A DNA stretch of 64,000 nucleotides from Roseibacillus ishigakijimensis (GTDB lineage: Bacteria > Verrucomicrobiota > Verrucomicrobiia > Verrucomicrobiales > Akkermansiaceae). Below the pieces are notes generated by a model. The model had not been told where the DNA came from, did no database searches, and was given only the letters and a program-made list of their open reading frames with translations. The stretch spans positions 55,483 through 119,482 of the forward strand of contig NZ_JAENIO010000007.1 of NCBI RefSeq assembly GCF_016595415.1, read 5' to 3'. Positions 34,035 to 41,796 of the stretch are shown piece after piece. Positions within the stretch are counted from its first letter, which is position 1; every line of letters starts with the position of its first letter. The position numbers were made by a program, and so were the translations under genes.

Positions 34035-36284
34035 CTACTGGGGGAGGCTGCCCTTCAGAGCAATGGCTTGGAGGAGTTTTTGTATGTGAAAGTCCCCTTT
34101 CACAAAGTCTTCATGCAGTTGGTCCATGGTGTCTGGACCGTAGGCGGCGACGGGCTGGTGATGAAGATGGTGAAAGAGGTGTTGGATGAAGGCACGGTGG
34201 GCCGTGGGGCTTTCGACGGCCATTTTCGCCAAATCCTGCGGGCCCGTCACCGGAATCACCTTGCCTTCGGGGGTGGGGTAATCGCTCTTGCTGTCAATGG
34301 GGCGGCCGTTGTCCAGCTGGCGATAGCGACCCACGGCGTCGAAGTGCTCCAGGCTGAAACCGACGGGATTGATGATTTCGTGGCAGGACATGCAGGAGGC
34401 TTCCTTAGTGAGCTCGGTCACTTTCTCCCGCATGGTGAGGGTGGGATCGAAGTCGGCATCCTTGAATTCTATCGCTTCGGGGGGCGGCTTGAGAAAGCGT
34501 CCCAAGACATTGCGACTGAGATACACGCCGCGATGGATGGGGGAGGTCTGGTGGCGGTAGGAAAAGGCGGCCAGGAGATAAGGGTGGGTGAAAATTCCCG
34601 CGCGTGAGCCGCCTGGGGCTGCCACGCGGGTGAATCCGCTGGCGCTGACCTCGCTGCCATAGTAGCCGGCCAGGCGTTGGTTGAGATAGAGATCGCTGGT
34701 GGTGAAGAGCTTGCGGTAGTCGGAGCTTTCGGACCAAATGACCTCATCGAGAAAGAGTTCCAGCGAGACCCGTAGGTCGGCGATGAGGGGTTCGTCGAAG
34801 CCCGGGAAGGTGGCTTCATCCTTGCCGAGGTCCTCGCGTTCGGAGAGAGCGAGCCAGTGATGGAAAAAACGGCTCACCTTTTGGCGGGCGCGGGGGTCGC
34901 GCAGCATTCGTTCTGCTTCGCGGGCCACTTGCTCAGGGCTGGTGAGGTGACCGGCATCGGCCTTTTTGCGGAGATGGTTGTCGGGCAGGGAGTCCCAGAG
35001 GGCGAGGGCGAGGCGGCGGGCCACTTGGTGGGAGTCCTCCTGGGCATTGAGCTCGGGATAAAGAAAGTAGGGCGAGGAAAGGGTGAGGAGCAGGGAACGA
35101 CGGGCAGCCTCCTTGGGTCCGTGTTTGGCGAAAAACTGGTCCACGTAGCGCTGCTTTTGCTCCTCATCGAGGGGGCGGCAGAAAGCACGCTCCGCGAACT
35201 GATGGCAGAAGCCCTGCAGTTTTTCTCCTTCCTTGGGATCATTCTGCTCCACCTTGGCCAGGCGGGGCAGATCGTCTTCCAGCAGCCGGAAGGCCTCCAT
35301 CGCGGTGCGGGCAGTGGCATTCTGCCAAGTTTGGGAAAGGGAGGAACCCCGCTCGTAGCCCATCGAGGCATCGTCGGCGGGAAAGGGCGTGGTCACGATG
35401 AGAACTTCTCCCGTGTGCTCGGGCCAAAGATGCCGCATCGGCAAGGGCTCCCAAGTGCCATGCGGGGGCTTCCACTCCACTGTGAGTGAGGATATTTTCT
35501 CTTGAAAGCTTAGAAAGTCGATGCGGAGGGAGACCGGATAGCCGCCGAGGAGGTAGGCCTCGCCGACGTGTTCTTGCATTTCGTTGTTGGAGGAAACCCA
35601 GCCATCGAGGAGGGCCGGGTGATCGCCGTGGATGTGATTGAGGAAGAGTCGCGCTCCATTGGGAGTGCGCAGGCGGAAGTGGTAGGTTCCCGTCTCCGGG
35701 GGCATGAGGCTGCCGCGCCATTCGATGGAGAACTCCTCTTCATTGAGCCCCTCAATGGGATCGCTGGTAGCCAGGTCGAAGCCGATGTGGGTGTCGATCC
35801 GCTCCAGGATTTTCTCTTTCTTGCGCACATCGGTGCCTTCGGAAAAGGAGAAGTAATCGGCTGCAAGCCCTCGCTTGCCCTCGTCATTGCGACGCCAGGT
35901 GAAGGAAGCGGCGAGGTCGGCGATGGCGTTGCGATGCTGGTGTTGGGTGAGGCGCAGCAGGGACTTACGCACGGGTTGGAGGCGCGCTTGGGCCTCGGGT
36001 GAGTAAAAGGCCCCATGGATGTAGGCAGCCACGGCCTCGGCATCTTCGTCCTCGACGAGGTCTTCCTCGAATTCCGGCATCCAGCGATGGATGTATTTCG
36101 CCAGCGAAGCCACCGACTTGGTGCCGATGAGAGCCTCGTCGTATTCATCGTCCACGCCCTCGCCCTGATCGCCATGGCACGAGGCGCAATGCTGCTGATA
36201 GATGGCCTTTCCGTCCGGTTGCGCTAGCAGAAGGCCCGGGCCGAGCAAGAGGAAGAAAAGGGCGGAAAAGGAGTTTGGGAGCAC
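34035..36284 (-). CDS. Large haem-c protein of the DUF1592/DUF1588/DUF1585 group with PA14-like domain
   Basis: The 749-residue secreted product has a signal peptide (LFFLLLGPGLLLA), an N-terminal cytochrome c domain with CASCH, then a PA14-like sugar-binding unit (PETGTYHFRLRTPNGARLFL). The long C-terminal region has the blocks characteristic of Planctomycete/Verrucomicrobia cytochrome proteins: FCHQFAERAFCRPLDEEQ, RSLLLTLSSPYFLY, SRFFHHWLALS, HQTSPIHRGVYL, and CMSCHEIINPVGFSLEHFD with a second CxxCH. The cellular role of the family is not established. The GTG start is chosen to give the signal peptide a normal N-terminus; an ATG 72 bases upstream is possible. Confidence 0.85.
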   Translation of the reverse strand: MLPNSFSALFFLLLGPGLLLAQPDGKAIYQQHCASCHGDQGEGVDDEYDEALIGTKSVASLAKYIHRWMPEFEEDLVEDEDAEAVAAYIHGAFYSPEAQARLQPVRKSLLRLTQHQHRNAIADLAASFTWRRNDEGKRGLAADYFSFSEGTDVRKKEKILERIDTHIGFDLATSDPIEGLNEEEFSIEWRGSLMPPETGTYHFRLRTPNGARLFLNHIHGDHPALLDGWVSSNNEMQEHVGEAYLLGGYPVSLRIDFLSFQEKISSLTVEWKPPHGTWEPLPMRHLWPEHTGEVLIVTTPFPADDASMGYERGSSLSQTWQNATARTAMEAFRLLEDDLPRLAKVEQNDPKEGEKLQGFCHQFAERAFCRPLDEEQKQRYVDQFFAKHGPKEAARRSLLLTLSSPYFLYPELNAQEDSHQVARRLALALWDSLPDNHLRKKADAGHLTSPEQVAREAERMLRDPRARQKVSRFFHHWLALSEREDLGKDEATFPGFDEPLIADLRVSLELFLDEVIWSESSDYRKLFTTSDLYLNQRLAGYYGSEVSASGFTRVAAPGGSRAGIFTHPYLLAAFSYRHQTSPIHRGVYLSRNVLGRFLKPPPEAIEFKDADFDPTLTMREKVTELTKEASCMSCHEIINPVGFSLEHFDAVGRYRQLDNGRPIDSKSDYPTPEGKVIPVTGPQDLAKMAVESPTAHRAFIQHLFHHLHHQPVAAYGPDTMDQLHEDFVKGDFHIQKLLQAIALKGSLPQ

Positions 36285-36432
36285 GGTCCTCTCATACGGA
36301 CGGCGCTCTCGGACGCTTTCAAGAGGGGGACGGCGAGAACCCCGCACCTTTTTCACTCAAGAAGAGGGCGGACTGGGGGCAGCAATGGGGAGAGAGTTGA
36401 TCCGACTGGAGATAGGGTTTCTTGATTTCGCC

Positions 36433-36729
36433 TTATCGTCGGAGGGCTCCGTAATCGGGATTGCGGGAGTTATGGCGGACGACGGTGACCTTGATTTCCA
36501 GGTCGGTTACCAAAAACAAAAAATGGTAGGGAAACCTTTTGAGATTACACCGCCGTCGACCACTGGGATCAAAATGGTGGAGGAAAGGAAATCTCCGGGC
36601 ATAATCGAAGGCACTGGTCAGTTCATCCCAAAAGTCGTCGGCCAACTGCTCTGAAATATCTTCGTAATAATTCAGGATGCCTCGGATTTCTCGCTGTATT
36701 GCGGAATGATAGAGGAGCGTGCGGCTCAT
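36433..36729 (-). CDS. ParE/RelE-family toxin
   Basis: The 98-residue basic protein has the fold signature of the ParE/RelE plasmid-stabilisation family: ILNYYEDISEQLADDFWDEL early, then RRFPFLHHF and RRCNLKRFPYHFLFLV, ending in VVRHNSRNPDY. ParE toxins poison gyrase and RelE toxins cut mRNA; sequence alone does not separate them here. The start overlaps the antitoxin stop by four bases (ATGA), the normal coupling of toxin-antitoxin pairs. Confidence 0.88.
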   Translation of the reverse strand: MSRTLLYHSAIQREIRGILNYYEDISEQLADDFWDELTSAFDYARRFPFLHHFDPSGRRRCNLKRFPYHFLFLVTDLEIKVTVVRHNSRNPDYGALRR

Positions 36730-36932
36730 CTGCCAAGCTCTTTGCAGAGTTCTTGATGGGTCAGAAGTTCTGCTGTGCCGGTCTCGATTTCGGCCTCTCG
36801 GCGGAGGAGTTCGGCCTCGTTGGGACCGAGGGGAGCGCCTCTGAGCATTTTTAGCAAATGGGTTGCCAAATTGGCCTGCTCCTGAGTGGAAAGTTGATCC
36901 GCATCATGAATGACTTCTTTGAGTGTCTTCAT
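36726..36932 (-). CDS. Antitoxin of the ParE-type pair
   Basis: The 68-residue protein (MKTLKEVIHDADQLS start, EEQANLA-like helix, then PLGPNEAELLRREAEIETG) matches short 'addiction module' antitoxins that wrap around RelE/ParE toxins. The ATG at 36932 is preferred; the open frame continues further upstream but overlaps the end of truA and is unlikely. It precedes the toxin, as usual for such pairs. Confidence 0.82.
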   Translation of the reverse strand: MKTLKEVIHDADQLSTQEQANLATHLLKMLRGAPLGPNEAELLRREAEIETGTAELLTHQELCKELGR

Positions 36933-37006
36933 GATAGGAGAATCCCTGCCGAAGGACTTGTTGTCAATTCTCCGGAGAAGCCAAGTGGAAATGGCCGGGA
37001 AAAGTC

Positions 37007-37753
37007 TCAATAAGTGACCTCGAGCAGCGTCAAGCCATCGGGAGGGGCACAGAGGGGAGGTCTGCCGGGGGGAGTGGCGGTGAGGAGTTCGTCGATTTCG
37101 TCCAGACGGAGGCGACCTTGGGCGGCTTGCACGGCCGCGCCGGTGAGGAGGCGGACCATTTTGTAGAGAAAGCCGTTGCCGGTGAAGGTGAGGAGATAGC
37201 CTTCGGGGGTGGTCTGCATCCCGCTGTGGGTCAGGGTGCGGTGGTAGTTGGTGTCCGCAGTTTCATTGCCGCGCTTGGCGGCGAAGTTGCGGAAATCATG
37301 CTCGCCGAGGTAGCGGGCGAGGGCGTCCTCCAGGGTGAGGGGATCGAGTTGGCGGGGCAGATGCCAGGCCAGGCCGGCATCGAGCGGAGGAAGAACGGGA
37401 GCCAGGGAGAGGCGGTATTGGTAGGTCTTCTCCTTGGCGGAAAAGCGGGCGTGAAAGTCGGCGGCGACCTCTTCGCAAGCCATCACCCGAATGGTGGGCG
37501 GGAGCTTGCTATTGAGGGCGGGCAGGTAGTTGAAGGGATTCATCGACGAGCCCTCGGGGGCGTCGAAGTGAACGATTTGCCCCACCGCATGCACGCCGGC
37601 ATCCGTGCGGCCGGCATGGTGAACGCGCAGGGGTTGCTTGACTACTTCCGCCAAGGCCGCCTCCAGCCGGTCTTGCACGGTGTCGCCATTGGGTTGGGTG
37701 GCGTAGCCCGCGTAGGGGCGGCCATCGTAGGCGAGGGTCAGCTTGAGGCGCAT
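37007..37753 (-). CDS. truA: tRNA pseudouridine(38-40) synthase TruA
   Basis: The 248-residue enzyme isomerises uridines in the tRNA anticodon arm. The active-site motif HHAGRTDAGVHA places the catalytic Asp at residue 51. Other family signatures are AYDGRPYAGYATQPN, YQYRL, HDFRNFAAKR and FLYKMVRLLTG. Length and start are typical. The antitoxin gene lies just downstream. Confidence 0.95.
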   Translation of the reverse strand: MRLKLTLAYDGRPYAGYATQPNGDTVQDRLEAALAEVVKQPLRVHHAGRTDAGVHAVGQIVHFDAPEGSSMNPFNYLPALNSKLPPTIRVMACEEVAADFHARFSAKEKTYQYRLSLAPVLPPLDAGLAWHLPRQLDPLTLEDALARYLGEHDFRNFAAKRGNETADTNYHRTLTHSGMQTTPEGYLLTFTGNGFLYKMVRLLTGAAVQAAQGRLRLDEIDELLTATPPGRPPLCAPPDGLTLLEVTY

Positions 37754-37951
37754 GGGTGGAAGAAAAACCGAAAGTTCAAAAATTCAAAAACCAAAGAATA
37801 GGGAATGAAAAACCAAAAATGATATACCTAAAAACGAAAGGCTTTGGTCGTTGGTCTTCCGGGTTTGGTGTCGCTTCAAAGAAGCTCCAGAGCATTCGTC
37901 AGAAAGAATTCCGTTCATTCTGTCCAAATACTCCAGAGTATTCAGAGCGCC
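37754..37951. other. A-rich interval between FKBP and truA genes
   Basis: This 198-base gap is much richer in A than the flanking genes, with repeated AAAA and CCAAA motifs in its first half, and carries no gene. It must contain the truA promoter. Confidence 0.35.
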
Positions 37952-38710
37952 CTATTTGATGGCGAGGAGTTCGACCTCAAAGACCAGCATGCCGCCGGGG
38001 GCTCCATTGCCGGGGTTTTCGCCGTAGGCGAGATTGGCCGGGATCCAGAAGCGGCGTTTTTCGCCTTCGACCATCAGTTGCACCCCTTCGGTCCAGCCCT
38101 TGATCACGCGATCGAGGGGGAAGGCGATGGATTCGCCGCGCATCACGGAGCTGTCGAAGAGCTCGCCCTGGGTGGTCCAGCCGCTGTAGTGGACTTCCAC
38201 CGTGGAGCTGGCTTTGGGATGCTCGCTGCCGGTGCCCTCTTGCAGCACTTTGGACTTGAGTCCGGAAGGGGTGGCTTCGGCGTCGGCTGGGGGGGCGGCC
38301 ACATCTTCGGGGGTTTTGGGAGGCTCGGGGGCTTTTTGGAAGTCGAAGAGCTCGACGTCGAAGACGAGCATGCCGCCGGGGCGTCCGCCTCCGGGGTTTT
38401 CGCCGTAGGCCAGTTCGGCCGGGATCCAGAAGCGGCGCTTTTCGCCCGCGACCATGAGCTGTAGACCTTCGGTCCAGCCCTTGATGACGCCATTGAGGGG
38501 GAAGCTGATGGTCTGGCCGCGCATCACGGAGCTATCGAAGAGCTGACCGTCGGTGGTCCAGCCGGAGTAGTGGACGGTGACCTTGTCGGCGGGGCCGGGC
38601 TTTTCGCTGCCGGTGCCGGGAGTGAGGACTTTGGAGGCGAGGCCGGAGGCGGTTTTTTCGGCTTCGGCGGGCGGGGCCGCGACGTCGGAGGGTGTATCAA
38701 TCTTGCTCAT
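37952..38710 (-). CDS. Protein with two tandem FKBP-type peptidyl-prolyl isomerase domains
   Basis: The 252-residue product consists of two nearly identical FKBP domains, at about residues 21-128 and 145-252. Each has [32 protein letters not shown] and LAYGENPG in order, followed by GGMLVF. The linkers share VAAPPA, so the duplication covers a whole ~125-residue unit. There is no signal peptide, which suggests a cytoplasmic folding helper, although many relatives are exported. The two domains differ by relatively few residues, implying recent duplication. Confidence 0.9.
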   Translation of the reverse strand: MSKIDTPSDVAAPPAEAEKTASGLASKVLTPGTGSEKPGPADKVTVHYSGWTTDGQLFDSSVMRGQTISFPLNGVIKGWTEGLQLMVAGEKRRFWIPAELAYGENPGGGRPGGMLVFDVELFDFQKAPEPPKTPEDVAAPPADAEATPSGLKSKVLQEGTGSEHPKASSTVEVHYSGWTTQGELFDSSVMRGESIAFPLDRVIKGWTEGVQLMVEGEKRRFWIPANLAYGENPGNGAPGGMLVFEVELLAIK

Positions 38711-38791
38711 GGCGAGCGGCCACGCTTGGGCAAGGGGCCGCTTTGTGCAACAGGAAATCGCTGGCGTTTCTTCCAGGCGGCACCTTATCCC

Positions 38792-39529
38792 CTAATAATT
38801 CTGGAGATGGTATTCTTCCGACTCGTCCTTCATCTGATGGAGAAAAACGAATTTTCCTGCCCCGGAGAGCAAGATGATGAGGCCGATGCCGATGGGAAAG
38901 AGGATGAGCTGCTGGGTGCCGATGAGGCCGAGGGCGACGATGGTGAGGAGGATGGGGAAAATGAGGATGTCGCGCAGCTGAAAGGTTTTTTCCATCATCT
39001 TCTGGAGGGGACTGGCCGGGGGCAACTCCTCGTTCAGGGGCCATTGATAGAGGTGGAAGGACTGGCCGGAGAGGCGCATCGGGCGGGTCATGTCCACCGT
39101 TTGGCCGCATTTTTCCAGAAAGCGTTGCAGGGATTCGGTGGGGGTGATGTCGCTGGTGCGGGCACTTCCGGAGGCCCGCAGCACGGAGGAGGAGGGGAGT
39201 GCGCGCACTTCATAGCCCTCGTGCTCGCCGAGATCGGTGACTTTTTGTAGCACGAGGCCGACAAAGATGGTCTTGGCTGCATGATCCCACTCGCGCAGGA
39301 CGACGGTGGAGCGCTGCTCCTTGGAGCGCACGAAGGCGTTGGCGTCCACCAGGAAAGAGCTCATTTCTTCGTCGGGAGTCCCTGCCGGAAAGGTGCGTCC
39401 TACGACTTGGCAGGGCTCGGTGCGGAAGGGGCGCACCCAATGATAGAATGAACCGCGGGCTTTGATGCCGAGGACCCAGGCTACCGAGGCGATCCCAACC
39501 AAGAGCACGAGCCAAAAGAAAACGATCAT
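38792..39529 (-). CDS. Hypothetical inner-membrane protein
   Basis: The 245-residue product has one N-terminal membrane helix (IVFFWLVLLVGIASVAWVLG), a soluble middle of about 160 residues with an acidic, mixed alpha/beta look, and two C-terminal helices (FPILLTIVALGLIGT, FPIGIGLIILLSGAG). I do not recognise the family. It lies 81 bases upstream of the FKBP gene on the same strand. Confidence 0.55.
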   Translation of the reverse strand: MIVFFWLVLLVGIASVAWVLGIKARGSFYHWVRPFRTEPCQVVGRTFPAGTPDEEMSSFLVDANAFVRSKEQRSTVVLREWDHAAKTIFVGLVLQKVTDLGEHEGYEVRALPSSSVLRASGSARTSDITPTESLQRFLEKCGQTVDMTRPMRLSGQSFHLYQWPLNEELPPASPLQKMMEKTFQLRDILIFPILLTIVALGLIGTQQLILFPIGIGLIILLSGAGKFVFLHQMKDESEEYHLQNY

Positions 39530-39776
39530 GTGCCCGCCTCATAGGACGGGGCCCCGAGAATGAAAAGAACTTTTGGCATTTACCGGGGTTTCTTTTCCTG
39601 CGAGGTCATGAGCAAGGGGAAGAAAGGGACGTGCGAATTCGAATCTGACGAATTTGGCACAGAAATTGTATTATCAGGAGCGAGGGAGTTCACTACGAGC
39701 AAAGCCCCCCCCTGAAACCAACTTTTCGTGTGGACAATGTGTTGTCAGTAGGTCAGGGAAGTCCCCAACTAAGCCC
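39530..39776. other. Divergent intergenic region upstream of the pseudopilin cassette
   Basis: It separates the leftward membrane protein gene from the rightward cassette and must hold the promoters of both. An open frame from 39654 runs into the first cassette gene but its first 41 residues look non-coding (low-complexity, no signal), so it is not included in the gene. Confidence 0.45.
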
Positions 39777-40436
39777 GTGAAAAAAAGTCGCTACCAAGGA
39801 TTCAGCCTGATCGAGATCATAGTTGTGATGGGAATCATGGCGTTGCTCTTGGTGTTGGGGACGGCGCTATTTCGTGGAGTGGGACGCGGAGAGGGACGGG
39901 AAGCGGTGCGTTCTCTGGTCTTGGGGGGGCTGAATAATGCCCAGTCGCGGGCTCTTTCCACGGGTGAACCGGTGGCTTTGGTGATGACGCCCTACGACCA
40001 GGGCCGGGAAGATCAGCTGGGGCGCTCTTTCACTCTTTTTGAAGTGCGGCAGGATGAGGTGACCGGTCAGTTCGAGGCGGGTCAGCAATTGCGGCGTTGG
40101 GCCATGCTGCCGGAGCGTTTCATTTTTTCCAAAGGCAGCACCGCGACGGCGGGGGGGCAGAATGCTTACGATCAGAGCAACGTCGTTCGCATTGTGGTGC
40201 AGGATAGCAAAGAGGGTGGTCGTCGCACGGTAGAGATGCCCGCCATTATTTTCGGGTCTTCGGGCCGGGTGATCTGGCCGACGGGGGAGGGCGAGCTGGA
40301 GTTGCACATTGGCGAAGGAAAAGTGCAGAACGGGATCGCTCTGGCTACCGGAGCGGACAACAACGATTGGCGCAAGCGCGAGGTTTTTTTGATTGGTCGG
40401 CAGACGGGACGGGCCCGTTACTTGGAGACGAGATGA
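39777..40436 (+). CDS. Verru_Chthon cassette pseudopilin D (GspH/FimT-like)
   Basis: The 219-residue product starts with a short basic leader and then GFSLIEIIVVMGIMALLL: the prepilin peptidase site (G|F) with Glu at position 5 of the mature protein. The rest is a beta-rich globular domain. It resembles GspH-type minor pseudopilins and the Verru_Chthon cassette D family. The GTG at 39777 is chosen because it gives a leader of the usual length before the prepilin site. The stop overlaps the next gene (ATGA). It opens a four-gene operon of pseudopilins. Confidence 0.72.
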   Translation: MKKSRYQGFSLIEIIVVMGIMALLLVLGTALFRGVGRGEGREAVRSLVLGGLNNAQSRALSTGEPVALVMTPYDQGREDQLGRSFTLFEVRQDEVTGQFEAGQQLRRWAMLPERFIFSKGSTATAGGQNAYDQSNVVRIVVQDSKEGGRRTVEMPAIIFGSSGRVIWPTGEGELELHIGEGKVQNGIALATGADNNDWRKREVFLIGRQTGRARYLETR

Positions 40437-41017
40437 GGACGAGAGCAAACAGTGCCGCTGCGGCGGGTTACACCCTCACCGAGGTCATGCTGGCCCTGGC
40501 GGTGGTGGCGATTGCCGTGCCCTTGGCTCTCGGGCTGGTGGTCGCGGGGGGGGAAAGCAGTCGGCGCGCGGAGGTGGAGACGCGGGCGGTGATGACTGCT
40601 CGCTCGGTGTTTGAGGAGATTCGCCGGGGCTTGGAGGGCAATAGTGAGCATTTCGGTCCCGATGATTTGCCTTGGGGCACGGGAGCAGCCAATTCTTCCG
40701 CCGGCGGGAGTATCGGCTCGGGGGGAGACGATGATGAGGAGGAGGAAGATTGGCTTCTCCTGGAGCTGAACCGAGACGGTGAAATCGTCGGCTTGGCAGA
40801 AGGGATGACTTACGAAGAAGGCTGGGAAGGGCAGGACCCGGCGGTGGTCTCTTTGGCCGCGGTGCGGGGCTATTCCCAACAGGTTCCCGATGTGGAAATT
40901 GTCGACGGCCAGTCCCTTTACGTTTTCCGGATTGAAATTCGGATTGAAACCCCGGCCCGGGCGACGGTGGAGAACCGTGAGCGCGAGGTCTTTATCAAAA
41001 GCGATTCCCTGCGATGA
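40433..41017 (+). CDS. Verru_Chthon cassette pseudopilin B (GspI-like)
   Basis: The 194-residue product carries G|YTLTEVMLALAVVAIAVPLALGL, a classic prepilin N-terminus with Glu5, resembling GspI pseudopilins. The globular part contains an acidic loop (GGDDDEEEED). It is the second gene of the cassette, overlapping both neighbours by four bases, so all four proteins should be made in fixed proportions. An upstream in-frame start would place its beginning inside the preceding gene, so the overlapping ATG is preferred. Confidence 0.75.
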   Translation: MRTRANSAAAAGYTLTEVMLALAVVAIAVPLALGLVVAGGESSRRAEVETRAVMTARSVFEEIRRGLEGNSEHFGPDDLPWGTGAANSSAGGSIGSGGDDDEEEEDWLLLELNRDGEIVGLAEGMTYEEGWEGQDPAVVSLAAVRGYSQQVPDVEIVDGQSLYVFRIEIRIETPARATVENREREVFIKSDSLR

Positions 41018-41796
41018 CTCTTTCTTCCAGCCCCCCTCATTCCTCCCCGCAGCGGGCAGGTTTTTCCCTGATCGAAGTCATTGTGGCGGCTGGCTTAGGC
41101 ACGGCGGTCATCCTGATGATGGTGATGGCGATGTCGGCTGGTTCGAGCGGCTACAATCAATCGACCCGGCGCATTGACGCCCTCGTCGAAGCCCGGGCTG
41201 CTCTGGGCATTCTCTCCGACGATGTCGCGACCATGGTGGGCAATGGTGAGGAGGAATTCGGCTGGCGCAGTGCGGACGAGCGCTTTCACGAAATCTGGTT
41301 CCTCACTCTCAAGCCTGCTTCCGCCCAGCAGGAGGACAAGGCGGTGGGGGATGTGTGCTTTGTGCATTACTTCACTGCGGTGACCCCGGACGCACCTCTG
41401 GAGGGGGCGGCCTACTCGCGCAAGCTCTACCGTCGTTTTCTGAGTAGCGGCGATCTGTTGCAATGGCTCAGCAGCGGGGACTTGCCCACTCCGCAAGCTG
41501 ACCCCGAGCGGGCGGAAGCCGTGGCCTTCAATGTCACCCGCTTTGTGGCTCAGCCGCTGGCCCGGGTGGGGGAAACGCCGCTCATCAACTGGACCGAGGG
41601 CAATGGCCTGCCCGAGGCTCTCAATATCGCCTTCCAGGTGGTGGACAACGACACCGCCGCTCTCCTGCGTGAAGAAGAGGACTGGAACCTGACGAGCGAC
41701 AAGGCCAAAGCTCTTGTGCTGGACCGGGGGGAGGAATACCAATCCCGCACCGGTCGTGATTTTCATCTCAACTTAGAAATTGGACATGCGAACTAG
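41014..41796 (+). CDS. Verru_Chthon cassette pseudopilin C (GspJ-like)
   Basis: The 260-residue product has G|FSLIEVIVAAGLGTAVILMMVMAM as its prepilin N-terminus with Glu5, then a large domain with long strands. In the type II secretion operon the third minor pseudopilin, GspJ, is likewise the largest of those with Glu5. Overlaps both the preceding gene (4 bases) and the following gene (11 bases). Confidence 0.75.
   Translation: MTLSSSPPHSSPQRAGFSLIEVIVAAGLGTAVILMMVMAMSAGSSGYNQSTRRIDALVEARAALGILSDDVATMVGNGEEEFGWRSADERFHEIWFLTLKPASAQQEDKAVGDVCFVHYFTAVTPDAPLEGAAYSRKLYRRFLSSGDLLQWLSSGDLPTPQADPERAEAVAFNVTRFVAQPLARVGETPLINWTEGNGLPEALNIAFQVVDNDTAALLREEEDWNLTSDKAKALVLDRGEEYQSRTGRDFHLNLEIGHAN

Noticed and set aside
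39654..39776. Upstream extension of the first pseudopilin gene
   Set aside because: It would put 41 residues without pilin-like leader features in front of a normal short leader; GTG at 39777 fits better.
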